A DNA stretch of 64,000 nucleotides from contig NC_059347.1 of the NCBI RefSeq assembly GCF_019703515.2, forward strand, positions 23,554,501 through 23,618,500. Direction: 5' to 3'. The notes below the pieces were generated by a model that saw only the letters and a program-made list of their open reading frames with translations, did no database searches and had not been told where the DNA came from. Positions within the stretch are counted from its first letter, which is position 1; every line of letters starts with the position of its first letter. Source of the DNA: Myxocyprinus asiaticus (Eukaryota > Chordata > Actinopteri > Cypriniformes > Catostomidae). The position numbers were made by a program, and so were the translations under genes. This document shows positions 37,571 to 48,600 of the stretch, one piece after another.

Positions 37571-37813
37571 ATGACGTGGGACCCTGGCTCGGTGACCATG
37601 ACGTGGGACCCTGGCTCGGCGACCATGACGTGGGACCCTGGCTCGGCGACCATGACGTGGGACCCTGGCTCGGCGACCATGACGTGGGACCCTGGCTCGG
37701 CGACCATGATGTGGGACCCTGGCTCGGCGACCATGACGTGGGACCCGGGCTCGGCGGCCATGACGTGGGACCCGGGCTCGGCGGCCATGACGTGGAACTC
37801 CGGCTCGGCATCC
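37571..37813. repeat. 27-bp minisatellite, nine copies
   Basis: Nine head-to-tail copies of a unit beginning ATGACGTGGGACCCTGGCTC and ending GGCGACC, at 27-bp steps from 37571. The central copies are nearly identical and the outer ones more diverged, as expected from expansion by unequal exchange or slippage. The unit has no stop in most frames, which produces several overlapping long frames on both strands. Confidence 0.96.
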
Positions 37814-37995
37814 GCCTTCCCCACAGTGAACGTAGAACCACTTATCTGCAGGGCAAGGTCGATATACTGAGCCAGATTGAGGGGACTGCAACCACCAGGC
37901 ATCAAGGAGGAAACTGGCTCACACAATCCCACCCGGAAAATGTCCTTGAGGGCTACATTATTAAAGTCCACCTGGCAGGCCAGAGCACAGAAGTC

Positions 37996-38308
37996 CAAAA
38001 CATTAACGTGAACTTGACTAGACTTGACGAAACTTGACTTGACTTGACATGACATGAAACGAGGTTACACCAACAATGTTACATTAACAATACCTGACAA
38101 GAGACAATGGCAAACATGTGGGCTTAAATAAACAGACATGGGTAACAAGTAAACTAGACAACCAATCACAAGATTGAACTAATAAACAAGATAACAAAAC
38201 ATATGAACATGGAGGGGAACAGAAAATCACATGACTTGACATGGAAACACTTTACAAAATAAAAGATATTAACACAAAACATGAACAAAAACACATCTAG
38301 ATGTGACA
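37996..38308 (-). repeat. LTR (5' in element orientation), truncated at its inner edge
   Basis: Matches the left LTR from about 38030 to 38308; the inner edge is replaced directly by gag sequence. The outer edge ends in GATGTGACA at 38308. Confidence 0.72.
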
Positions 38309-39775
38309 TTAGCATACCTATATCTATTAATGAGAGAGAGTAATAACCCAGAAAGTGAGTTTTCAGCAGGGTTTTATTAATTATCACCCTAAGTGCCTGA
38401 TGCTAAAACAACATCGCCTTTTCTGCTCTGCCTCAGTGCACACTGGCGGAGGCTTGCCTCTTATCAATGTGAAAGTGTGGGGTCATCCAGAGTGGGACTG
38501 CAGGCTGAGGCTCTTAACAGAACACTGTTCCCATATCAAAGACACATGCCCTCTGGGGCCTGACATCTTGCTAAACAAATGAACTGTAAAAGGCTAAAGA
38601 GTGGGGAGGAGGAGGGGGGGGAAAGAGGCGAGAAGGAGAATTTCACAGCACTGGGGCCATCTGTGGAGGTGAGCCAAGCTCTGAGGCCCCTAAAATCCTG
38701 TGACAGATCCTCTGCACTTTGAGCTAGCATAAATAAAGCTAGCGCTGTTGTTATAACACCCACCCTGGAGCTCTGACAGCTGTGTGATGATGTCGGCCCT
38801 GCCTTGTGCTGGCCCCCAGCCTTGTGACCTACAAATGATGGCCTCAGGGAAGAAAGGGAGCTACCTGTGATGGGCTGGGATGAAAGAAGAGGTGAGACAA
38901 GTGCAAGCAAAGTGAAGTGTGTAATTTTTTTAGAAACTAAAATAATTTCTCGTATCTCGGTTTAATGTTCAAAGGCTTCCCTGAAAAGTGTAAACACCAT
39001 GGCTCTCTGGTGCTTCCAAAACACGCTCTGGTAGTTTGAGAGGTCAGACATGTCAACTTCTGGCTCAACCAATGGCGTGAGTTTGGGGAGGGACTACCAG
39101 TAATAAGCTGTTTGTCAGTTAATTGACTATTTTGTCCAAACAATGGAAGACTGGGATAGAGGAGTAGTGGGTGGAGAGTGTTAAAGGGTCAATAGAAGTG
39201 TTTGGAGAAACAATTTGGAAATGATCTTTATTTTTGCAATTAACCCTCCACTAAGCCACCCCCCTTGGTTACCGTTGTTCGCTCAGACAGTTGTCTCAGA
39301 ACTTCCCATAGGAACCAATGGGAGACTGCGGTGAGTTTTTTGGAAAAACATGCTCATAAACCGAATGGATATTTTTCTTATGTGAGCTGTAATGAAGTGA
39401 CATTGCAAAGTGTTTAAATCTGACTTTGTTTCTTTTCAAGTTTTTGGATTATTTCTGGAAATTTGCTCAAAACAATTTACATGCCTTAGATTCTCATTAG
39501 GAAAAAAAAGCAAAAACTTGTCTGATAAAAATTGCATACGGCAACAGTTGCTAAGATAGAATTGGTCAGTAATATTTTTAAGGTGGGCTTACTGAAGGGA
39601 TCAATTGCATTGATGCTGCAAGTGACAGAAATAACCCACCGCTTTGTATTTTCCTATCCCAGTTTAATGTGCAGATACAACTATGAGTAAGACATTCATA
39701 GGTTGACTTCCTGAAGTGTAGAAACTGAAATTAAACACTTCAGTTTGAAATCTATAGATGTTAGAGCTAACATCT
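38309..39775. other. No gene seen
   Basis: About 1.5 kb of non-coding DNA, moderately GC-rich at 38400-38900 and AT-rich later. Opposite-strand frames at 38355-38910 show no domain. No repeat family was recognised. Confidence 0.55.
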
Positions 39776-41013
39776 AAGGGTGGTTTCACATGTAGTACAT
39801 TTTAAGTGAACCAAACCCGGTTTGGTTGAAGTGAGCCTGAAAGGGAACCAGCCACAAATGACCTCAGTGCTTTTGGTGATCACAATGTAAATGGACTTAA
39901 AAGAGGACCAAGTTTCTTTTTTGGTCCTCTTCACATTAATGTGGTCTCAGACCCCTTGTTGTTCACACAGCTCCTTAAGAACTCAGGTCCCATGCGTAGC
40001 TAGGGCTGTCACGATTATGAAATCTGGCTGACAATATTTTTTCTTAAATAATTGTGATTATTATGAAAAGCAACTGTCATACAAATTGTCATACTTCTTA
40101 AGGTTCATGCATGCTTATTACATATAGGCCTACACCTTAAGTAGTAATTTAGTGATTTAATTAATTTTTCATTAAAAATTATTGCACAGGGATAGAATTA
40201 CATAAAAAGTAATATCTTATGTTATATCATTTATGAAACCCAGACAACACCGCCAATTATACAACATTATGCAATAGTAATAATGTATACTATATTTCTG
40301 TCCTAAATTCTTCACTATCTCAAGTTATGTTAAGGCTCTCCGATAAAACCTACAAGCCCTTATTTCGCATGAATTAAAACATTTGAAATTCTTTGTGCTT
40401 TTGAAAATATGTTTCTTGATCTATCATTTCGAGAGTAATGGAGCAAGCAAGCGTTTCCTCCTGCATGTCATTTACATTGTGTGTATGAGCCAAGCACATT
40501 TGCCATTGCGCAAATAAAATTAAAGTGAAACTATAAAAATCCTAGCTTGTATTTTCGTGGGAGTTTGGTATGAACCTCCGTAAACGGCACGCCCATCAGA
40601 GCACTTTAATGCGGTTTATCTTAACGTGCTGCTCTGTTCTAAATGCGGCCGGTCCGTTCATTTGAGGTGCTCAAATAATACAACAAGAACAGAATATGAG
40701 ACACAAAAACATGTCATGGCAGTGTTGTAGTCAAGATCACCTAAACCAAGACCAAGTCAAGACCAAGACAAGAGTGTATCGAGAACAAGACAAGACCAAG
40801 ACTTTGAGGGGTTGAGACCAAGTCAAGACCAAGACCAGAGTCAAGACCAAGACCAGACCAATGCGAGTCCCACACTGCATGACACACTTACAATAAAATG
40901 TGGCACATGCAAACCATAGGCACTCCTCAAATTGATCTGAAAGATCCACATTCCCATAAAAACACCCACAGAAAACAAATGAAGATTCCTCTTCATTCAC
41001 CTCTTTTATTGCC

Positions 41014-41051
<38 letters not shown>
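41014..41051. repeat. AT/GT compound microsatellite
   Basis: (AT)n at 41014-41029 passing into (GT)n to 41051. Confidence 0.95.
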
Positions 41052-41938
41052 TTGTATCAGTATACCATGAGAAATGTCTTGATAAAATAATCAAAAGGCA
41101 TTGCAGAGGTGAATTTTATGTGTGAATTTTCTTTGTTTTCTATGAGCAAACAAAAACAAACACACACTAAGGAGCTGAAATCATATTAACCATTATATGC
41201 AACACTCCTTTTCCAAGTTCCAAAAAACAATATTTTTTTTGTGCATCACATCAGGTTTTCTGGATGACTCTTCCCCTAGAATCCATCATTCAGTACAGAA
41301 TATATCAAACAATTATTCAATACTTAATTCTTCACTTTTCTCTGTCTTTTCTTAAACAATATAGTACGTTTTCTGTTGTTTTTGAACCAACAACAAGTCT
41401 TGTATAAATGCGTGCAATTTGCTAACCACATAGCTATATCTGGAAAATAGAACAAAGAATGCCAAACATAAGCAAAGCAGCCTATTTAAAATGTAAATTT
41501 TTCATATAAATGGAGGTGCATTACTCAGTCTCTACTCTGCTGTCACATCTCTAGCTCTCTCACCCAAGTGAGGGAGCGTTACCGTGGCATGTAGCGTTTA
41601 TGTCAGAGCTGACATTAGCTAAAGTTGATGTAACAATTTTATATAAATTAGCTACATAGCTTTATGTGGCCTGTCTCGTCATTGTTTATCTCAAGCAAAA
41701 ACTTGGGAAAAACAGTTTGTCACTACATGCCCTGTCCCCTCAATCTCTCACAAAGTTAACACTGCTTTAGCTACATCCCTCAATATATGTTAACTAAATT
41801 AGGCAGCTTAATAAAATAGCTAACTAAATAGCTGGCAAGCAACTGAAACTAGCACCCCAAAAAACAGTAAATACATAGGTAGCTAATATGTATGGCTAAT
41901 ACTCGCTAAATCTCTTTGGGTGAGGGGGGACAGATGCT

Positions 41939-42474
41939 GTGTTCCATTCAAATCGGATGTGGGATATTCCACTTGATATCTAGGATCTCCGACTAAAAGC
42001 ATTCCAATGCCAGATGCTCGGAAGATGACATTAAAGGAACCAAAACTGCAACGCTCCCGTTAGCTGAGCAGGTGTTTGACTGTCACCAGATATGTCTCCT
42101 AGAAACCCAATTTAGAAACAATCTGCAACGCTAGCATTTGTGCTACAGGTGTACATTATCAAAATAATTTACCATGTTTTGAACACATACTACTCTGCTA
42201 ACGTTTGTTAAACAAGCTTTAATATCATGTAATGTAGGAACTCTGACTAATTTATCAATATTATTTAATAAAAGAGAATGTTTATCACTTATTTTGCACA
42301 TCTTCCTGGGTGCCGACAAAATTGTGTGAAGTCACGCACCTGCATCTTGCGAAATCGGAGTTTAAAATTTCCGTATGACTTTCCAAGTTGTAATTAAGAC
42401 TTCAAGTGGCATTCCATTGCACTTTTCCCAGTAGGAAGTTGGAAAATCCGACTTTCCGAGTTGAATGGAGTGCA
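41939..42474. mobile_element. Nested MITE with 'TTCCATTCAAxTCGGA' inverted ends
   Basis: The left end 'GTTCCATTCAAATCGGATGT' and the right end, read inverted as CTCCATTCAACTCGGAAAGT, are imperfect inverted repeats. Internal GGCATTCCATTGCA and AAAGCATTCCAATGCCAG also pair. I recognise this motif as the terminus of a common fish DNA repeat. Boundaries are uncertain by a few bases and the target duplication is not clear. It lies entirely inside the hAT-like element. Confidence 0.65.
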
Positions 42475-43611
42475 GCAAGAGGCAGATTGCTAACGTTAGC
42501 TAGTTAGCATCACGTACACTTAGTTTACCTTTCTTTATGCTTCCTTTCTAACTGCCGCTAAAAGTTTGATGTGGTTCCAGCCGTCTCGGTAAGCACTGCA
42601 TTACAGAATTTACATACTGCTGTGTGTTTTCTTTTGGATGTTTTTTTGCAGATGAACTCCAAACCTTTTATCTACCATGGCACACTTTTTATGATTAAAA
42701 AAATCCCATGGGACACAACTATCCCACATAATCATTGTCATGATTGTTTTCCTTTTCAAGAACTTGCCCATGTTTTCTGGCTGTCTTAGTAGTGTGAACT
42801 CGTAATGTTTGAAATTCGGCTATGCAAAAATGCAAGTAACATAGGTACGCTGTATAATGAGGTCACAGATGCCAAGAGCGCTAATTGGATAATGAAAAAC
42901 CAACAAATTTGTGTCTTTTCCAATTTGTAGATTTTCCAATTTGTAGATTTGTTCTTGCACATTAATACTTGCAATGGCAGAGCAAATACATTTTTTATTA
43001 TTTATTTATTTACTGTATTTTCTGGAAATAAAGTCGCACCTGACTATAAGTGCCGAATTGAATTTGAAGCAGGAAGTTTTACATCCAATCACAGTAATGA
43101 TGTTAACAAATAAATCAGACAGTGCACAGACAATTTAGTGATATCCCCGCAGTTGTGGTCTTGAATGGTCTTAAAATAAATCTGGAGTCCTCTTTGTCTG
43201 AGACCGAGACAAGACCGAGTAAAAATACGGTCAATTCCGAGATGAGACCGAGACCTTAAAAAGACCGATCTCGAGTACTACAACACTGCATCATGGTAAT
43301 CATGGTATATCTGTATTCACTTAAAATTCCCATATGTGGACAGTAAATTGTGACTGGTATATGAAGTATGTAATGCAGCTATGTATGGCAAGCCACAAGG
43401 TACTTATGTCATAAAATGCAAAGTGGACTGGTACCTCTTCGCTTTCACATCACACAAATCAGTCGAACCACAAAATGACCCACAAACGTATGGGTCGCTT
43501 TTGGGTCCTTTTAGGGGCGTCTAGACCACTTGGGTTGGTCACATATACACGTTATACCGCTCTGAGAGTGCTTGGAGTACTCAAATGAACTAGGTGTGAA
43601 AACGCCCTAAT

Positions 43612-46307
43612 ACAACATAATATAATTACCCACTAAGCCACATGTAAACTAGATCTTTCTCCTGATTGTCTATATTCTTTTCTCCATCTCTTTGTTTTAC
43701 CATGGGATGCAACTTCATGTCTGGGAAGGCAGAGACCTCAATTTGAATGGGTGAGAATAAAAGTGATTGGTGAGTGTAGAAGGCCTGACAACTGCTTTAC
43801 ACACTGTGTAGAAGCCATTAAACAGATATATGGTGGACCTGTTGGCAAAGTAAAAGAGACAGAAGGAAAAGAAGGAGACAGAGAAGAAGCAAATGGAAGA
43901 CAAAAAAGAATAGTGGCAGAAAGGAGACATCTCTCTTATTCTAATGTCATAACAAAACAGCACTGCAGGAAGTAGTGCATGTTACATTAGTCACAGAACA
44001 AGTGTGAGAGTGTGTGTACTGTATGTGTTTGAGGCAATGTGCTGTAAGTCACCCATTCATAATGTTATTTAGATAAGATTCAACTAGACTGTTCTAAGGC
44101 ACTGACACATCCACATCAGCCAGTCTCACAAACACACACACACGCAGATTGTGACCTGCAGTTGACTGTTTGAACCCAGGAGTGTGGGTTAGGGGGGGTC
44201 CTAAACAGAAAGGTCACATTGTGGTCATGTTGTCCTGCTTGAATGCAAAGGCCACTTTATTGCAGTGATTTACACAATTAGCAGAGACAGTTGGGAGAGA
44301 ATGAAAGGAAGGGGAAAAAAGCAAGCAAGCAAGGGATGGTGGGCAGCCTCTTGTTCTTGACTCCCCTGAGCATTGCCACACATTCACAATCCGTTCTCGG
44401 ATATAAATTTTAGACGCCCCCCTCCCACCTCCACTCCCATTGCTCCAGTTAGGGACTCATATAAAAAGAGAGAGTGTGTATTTTAGAGAAAAACCAAAAG
44501 AGAGTAATGATTCATTTCCCACACTCGACCCCAGCCGGGCCAAGGTTAGACTTACCCTCCTCACCTCAAACAATACAGATGGGCCAAATGTTCCCCAGTT
44601 TCAGAATCAAAAAGAAAAGCCAGCTGATGAATTGTCAAGGCAGAACGCTTTCATGAGTATGAATTATATTAATGACGGGCGATTCTGAGGAAAACAAAGC
44701 TCTTAAATCATGCAGTGACTTCTGCTTTTGTGGAGGTCATTTTCTTAGCCCATTCTCTTCAGCATTTGGACCATGAACCATGATGAAAGAGAAATTACTG
44801 TCTTTCACTTCAAAAAATAAATAAATAAATAAAAAAACAGACCAGTATGTTTCTATTAATCTCGGTTCTTGTTCCTCTGTGTCTGAATACAGATTTGGTT
44901 CTAAACGCTGTTTATACAAGATTGTTTAATGTACTGAAGGCAGTTATAATACAGGTATATTATACAATTAGGCAATCCCACACAAGCAAGACCATTGTTG
45001 CACTGAATGTCTGTGATTCAGCCTCAGTCAATTACAATCATATTGATATTCAGTACAACAGCAAATTGAGTGAGATAGTGCTTTTAAACAACAGTACACA
45101 CAAGAAGTATCAAGTGTCTTTGGTGGTAGAGCAGTAAATCAAAAGAGACAAACTTCTGACATCTTCTTGAGATGTTACCTAGTGAAAATAAAAAGAGCTC
45201 CAAACTGAGCCAAAGCAGGATCAACTGTTGCATGTTGCTGAGCAATGCACAGACTGACAGCCTGTCTAGAACACAGAAAAGACAGACAAGCAGAGTGATA
45301 CAAACAATGAAGCTCCCAGTGCAGTTTTAATATCAGCAGTCTTGAAAGGCTGCATGTCCAATCAAATTAGAGGACTAAAACTTTACTTATTAAAAATAAA
45401 TAACTCACTGGAACACATACACATAAATGAATAAATCTCCAAGCAAAAAACTGATAAACAGCTACAATACTCACACTTGTATGCAAGTAGCAAATGTCAC
45501 TTAACATCAAGTAATTTGGACAGAATCCAAGCCTCTAGCCATGCCACTTTTTTAGATTTCATTGTAATGAAATAGAGCAGCAGTCACCAATTAGCGGGCA
45601 CAGTCCGAGCCCGGCCCTGGGATTGGTTCCATCTGGACTGAGAGACATCACAACAACGGTTGCCCCATCTCATTGTTTTGAGCAGCGTGACAAAACAGAG
45701 GAGCTGTATACACTGCAAGCATTCAGAGCCGTAGATTGAGCTGACTGACTTTTTTTCTCCAATACCGAACACACTTCATTTATGCCCTTCCCCACATAAA
45801 TGTGAGTACACATGAAGTGCCGCAAAAGTAGAGCTGCAAATGCTGTTATTAATGACAGACCGTAGTGGAGACACACAGTGAGCAGCAATATACAGTAGAT
45901 GGACACTGGTATCTTTCGCTAAAACACACTGAAGAAAACGAGAATGAAGCAAAGTGAAACTATCTGCTTGTGTCTGACATGACTCTGACGGTTCAGCTTA
46001 ACCAGTTTGTGACAGCACAAGTTAACGTGGTGCCAGAGAGTTTTCTGACTATAAAGTTTTTTCCTCGTCTAAATTTAGCTTAATTGATCAACATGTCACA
46101 AGCCTTTCATAATTTAAAAAAAAAATAAAAAATACAATAAAATGTTTGTTCTAATTTTGCTAAAATTATTCAGAGATGGAATCCAGATGGCATGGATAGC
46201 AAGGAAAGACAAGCACAACATTGAAATTACTACTTAGCTAGTTACTACTTTGGCTGCCTCTGGGCCCCCATTGTTCTCACCCTAGCCTCTGGTGTATATT
46301 GGACAAA

Positions 46308-46363
<56 letters not shown>

Positions 46364-46437
46364 TATGATTATTTTACAAAGTACTATTTTTGTACAACAA
46401 AGTGCCAACTTGGAAATGTGTAATATATACAATTTCA
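43612..46437. other. No gene seen; possible hAT terminus and a TA microsatellite
   Basis: About 2.8 kb of non-coding DNA. Near 45585 'AGTCACCAATTAGCGGGCAC' resembles the start of ZBED-type hAT elements, but no matching opposite end or transposase is visible. (TA)n lies at 46309-46359. The 43751-43975 and 44440-44688 frames have no recognisable domain. Confidence 0.55.
46309..46359. repeat. TA microsatellite
   Basis: Uninterrupted (TA)n of about 50 bp, 79 bp outside the BEL/Pao target duplication. Confidence 0.97.
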
Positions 46438-46442
46438 CTGAC
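46438..46442. repeat. Target-site duplication CTGAC (left)
   Basis: CTGAC immediately outside the left LTR. The identical pentamer is at 54059-54063 outside the right LTR. A 5-bp duplication is normal for BEL/Pao insertions. Confidence 0.93.
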
Positions 46443-47138
46443 TGTGCTGTCCTCGGTATATGTTGAGACAGCCAGGTAAACTCTTCCTAACATTAAGACT
46501 CTGAAGACAGTTAGCTCCTTGTCCACAGGTTTATTGACGTTGCAAGGAAAGAGTGAAACCGAAACATACAAAGGCATAATCAGCACTAAACTTGCACTTT
46601 AACATGTACAGATGTATTAACTCTAATAAATATGAATTAAATCCCTGTGTTTTTACTGTTACAAGTTTTATGTATTTAGTAGACATTTCTGAATATAATA
46701 TATGGCATCATATTTTAACCTGCAGTCAATTATACAATCACTTTCAATGGAATAGGAACAGTATAAGCATTAGCACATAAGGATATGAACATTAACAATA
46801 GTAATGTAGATAGAAATCACAGACTTTATAAAATATAACACTGTCCCCAAATAATGATCTGCAATCGTAGATGTTGTTAAAAACAATCAGTACATACCTG
46901 CGATGCTACAACAGGCATAAGATGTATGCAGATATCACAGGATAAGCTCAGATACAATAAACATACTGCTTTATGCATTATGCTTGCTTACTTCCCGATT
47001 AAAGGTCACATGACATGACTACTTACTGAATGAAACCTAAGATACTTAAAGGGACCACAGCCAAATAAAATAAAAACACAAAGGATTACTTGCAGAATGG
47101 AAACAAGACTTCTAAACATATTAAGAGATGACAGAACA
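46443..47138 (-). repeat. BEL/Pao LTR (3' in element orientation)
   Basis: 696 bp. Relative to the other LTR it lacks segments at three or more sites, for example between TATATGTT and GACAGCC (near 46463) and before TTTCAATGGAATAGG (near 46740). Confidence 0.94.
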
Positions 47139-47150
47139 CTCCCCGTCTGA
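47139..47150 (-). other. Polypurine tract of the BEL/Pao element
   Basis: On the minus strand TCAGACGGGGAG runs directly into the LTR start TGTTCTG, the expected position of the plus-strand primer. Confidence 0.75.
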
Positions 47151-47159
47151 TGTGCTTAC

Positions 47160-47720
47160 ACATCACTCAACAAATTCTATGACTATCCATCTACTCTGGA
47201 ATCTGGGTAAAGTAGAAGCGCTATCTCTGTAATAGGCCTAAGAAAAAGTGTAGAACCTCCTGGTTTGATGACTTTGACCTCAACCTGACGCACCTTCCCG
47301 TCTTGGCTAGGGAAGGTCTGTGGTACCAGTCCATTCGGAATGCCATTTCTTGCGTGCCTGTTGGATTGGTAGGAATTGTTTTCGCCATCTGTCCCAGAAG
47401 GTGTTGGAAAGGTGTTGAACTTGCCGCCACTGACACTTATAGAGGTCTGCAACTCAAAACTCGCCTGCAGGTGCAGCAACAAAGTTCACCTTTTATGTGA
47501 GAAGAACCACTGGGGTGAGTATAAACAACTCATCAGGGTCTGTTGTCACGGGAACAAGAGGCCTGGCATTGATAATGGCTGCTACCTCTGCCATGAAGGT
47601 CACCAGCACTTCGTGGGTAAGTTTGTCTTTCAGCTGGAGAAACATGGAGTCAAGAATTCATCTTGCAAGTTCAATCATTACTTCCCATGTTCCACTGCAA
47701 TGGGAAGGGTGAAGAGGATT
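47160..47720 (-). pseudogene. BEL/Pao integrase C-terminal region (DUF5641-like), broken
   Basis: The minus-strand reading, in pieces, shows the catalytic-core exit and tail of a Pao integrase: VTFMAEVAAIINARPL (about 47565-47612), PDELFILTPVVLLT, then after a stop [26 protein letters not shown] and ARKKWH (about 47340-47420). The W-R-RW spacing is typical of the DUF5641 domain after the integrase core in BEL/Pao. Several frames and a stop interrupt it. The coding end lies near 47180, just before the polypurine tract. Confidence 0.78.
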
Positions 47721-48600
47721 AAAAGTCCAATTGCAACCTCGATCTGACAGATACGTCTTCACCGTTTTGCTGTCAATGTTCGAAGTTATCTTCAAGTCCT
47801 TGCACACTTGTGCCACGGTCTGAACGTTTGTGTTTGACAGGTCCATGCACAGCATAAAAAGGTCTAAGAGCATTAATGAAGCTGGTTGTGTCAAGAGACT
47901 CTATAACCTCGATATGACTGGCTCTTATGCTCATACATATAAAAATAACAGCCCACCTCTTACTGTATGAAAACAATCCTCTTGTTTTACATGAGGAGAC
48001 ACTCCAAGGGCCAAATACATCCAGTCCAACATTGGTAAAGGGAGGGTCTGTTGAGAAACGATCTGCTGGAAGGCTGGCCATTTTCTGGATACTAAGTGGA
48101 GCTCTGAGCCATCTGCAAGTTACACACTGATGGATAATGCTGCTCACACTTCGTTTCCCACCAACTATCCAAAAGCCAGCTGAATCGGACAGCTTCTTCC
48201 ATGAAGTGATGGCCTTGATGGTGGATATGTTCATGGTGGTGTCTAATGAGCAAAGTTGCAATGTGATGATTGCCAGGAATTAACAAAGGAGACTTCTCAC
48301 TCTAATTAAGACTTGAATGGTGGAGATGACCTCCAACTCTTAGAAGGCCTTGTGCATCAATGAATGGATCCAGAGTTTGAAGAGGACTACTTTTTGGAAT
48401 CCTCTCTTGCTTTTGAATATATTTGATCTCTTGACTGTAAACTTCTTCTTGTGCCGCTTGGATGATGATGGCTGAAGCTTTGTTGGATTCTTCCACTGTG
48501 AATTCTGCTTTGCAGTAATGCCAGCCCTTTTCTTCGCATCTTTGTTGAAAAGACGAGCTACATGAATAAAGCAAGTAATAGCACCTGTTAGTGACTTCCA
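47721..48600 (-). pseudogene. BEL/Pao integrase, zinc-binding and catalytic core
   Basis: Integrase of the element. The H2C2 zinc-binding motif is visible as HHHEHIHHQGHHFM (about 48190-48250), with CVTCRWLRAPLSIQ following in the neighbouring frame. The core begins with FTNVGLDVFGPW (first catalytic Asp), then RASHIEVIESLDTTSFINAL and HKRSDRGTSVQG (second Asp), in the frame 47773-48261. The catalytic Glu region should lie around 47700 and is broken by a shift. Upstream, 48302-48601 encodes the connector with HHSSLN, where Pao integrases normally have the GG(R/H)L..S block. Confidence 0.88.

Larger units (their letters stand above)
37126..38055 (-). pseudogene. Gag-derived frame with tandem 9-residue repeats, fused to LTR sequence
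   Basis: Open frame of 309 codons. Only the segment from LDFCALACQVDFNNVALKDI through LALQISGS (about 37810-38000) looks like gypsy gag: a short capsid C-terminal piece. The first residues (MSCQVKSSFVKSS) are translated LTR sequence, showing that the real N-terminus was deleted. Downstream lies a repeat of nine residues, EPGSHVMVA, about nine times (the 27-bp array at 37571-37813), then QSQLHAxSQPC-type repeats (33-bp array) and a third 24-bp array. No zinc knuckle or protease follows. A host gene is unlikely because LTRs flank it. A protein product is unproven. Confidence 0.7.
36690..38308 (-). mobile_element. Gag-only LTR retroelement (gypsy-like), minus strand
   Basis: Two copies of an LTR-like sequence, about 36690-37115 and about 37996-38308, in the same orientation, share 'GACATGACATGAAACGAGGT', CAATGGCAAACATG.GGGCTT, 'AAAGATATTAACACAAAACA' and end in TCTAGA(C/T)GTGACA. 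On the minus strand each LTR starts TGTCAC. Next to the left LTR, CCCCTAGATGGGAGATA (minus strand) is a plausible polypurine tract. The right LTR is shortened where it meets gag, so primer site and leader are gone. There is no pol. Either a non-autonomous family or a deletion derivative. Outer boundaries are approximate; I found no convincing target duplication. Confidence 0.8.
40720..43288. mobile_element. hAT-like element with degenerate 8-bp TSD
   Basis: The left end CAGTGTTGTAGTCAAGATCA and the right end ATCTCGAGTACTACAACACTG are inverted over CAGTGTTGTAGT. Both subterminal regions are dense in AAGACCAAGAC/GAGACCGAGAC motifs. Flanking octamers are TGTCATGG (40712-40719) and CATCATGG (43289-43296), six of eight identical, as expected of an old hAT duplication. 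Length is 2569 bp. I see no transposase, so this is a non-autonomous or hollowed-out copy. Its right 232 bp recur at 19625-19856. A further element is nested inside at 41939-42474. Confidence 0.82.
39776..43611. mobile_element. Outer inverted-repeat DNA element containing nested insertions
   Basis: The left end 'TAAGGGTGGTTTCACATGTA' continuing to AGTACATTTTAAGTGAACC, and the inverted right end 'TTAGGGCGTTTTCACACCTA' continuing to GTTCATTTGAG, are related inverted repeats that I recognise as a teleost DNA-repeat terminus. Much of the interior is later insertions (see 40720-43288). A piece at about 39999-40090 ('CTAGGGCTGTCACGATTATG') looks like the end of yet another hAT-like repeat. No target duplication was found, so the pairing of these ends is likely but not certain. 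Confidence 0.6.

Noticed and set aside
37571..37813. Possible CRISPR array
   Set aside because: Direct head-to-tail minisatellite without unique spacers, in a vertebrate genome and inside an LTR element.
37518..38037. Several 100-150 codon frames on both strands
   Set aside because: All arise from the 27-bp tandem repeat, whose length is a multiple of three and which lacks stops in most frames; only the minus frame linked to gag-like sequence has supporting context.
45585..46080. ZBED-type hAT element
   Set aside because: Only a short end-like motif at 45585; no opposite terminus, target duplication or transposase domain could be found.
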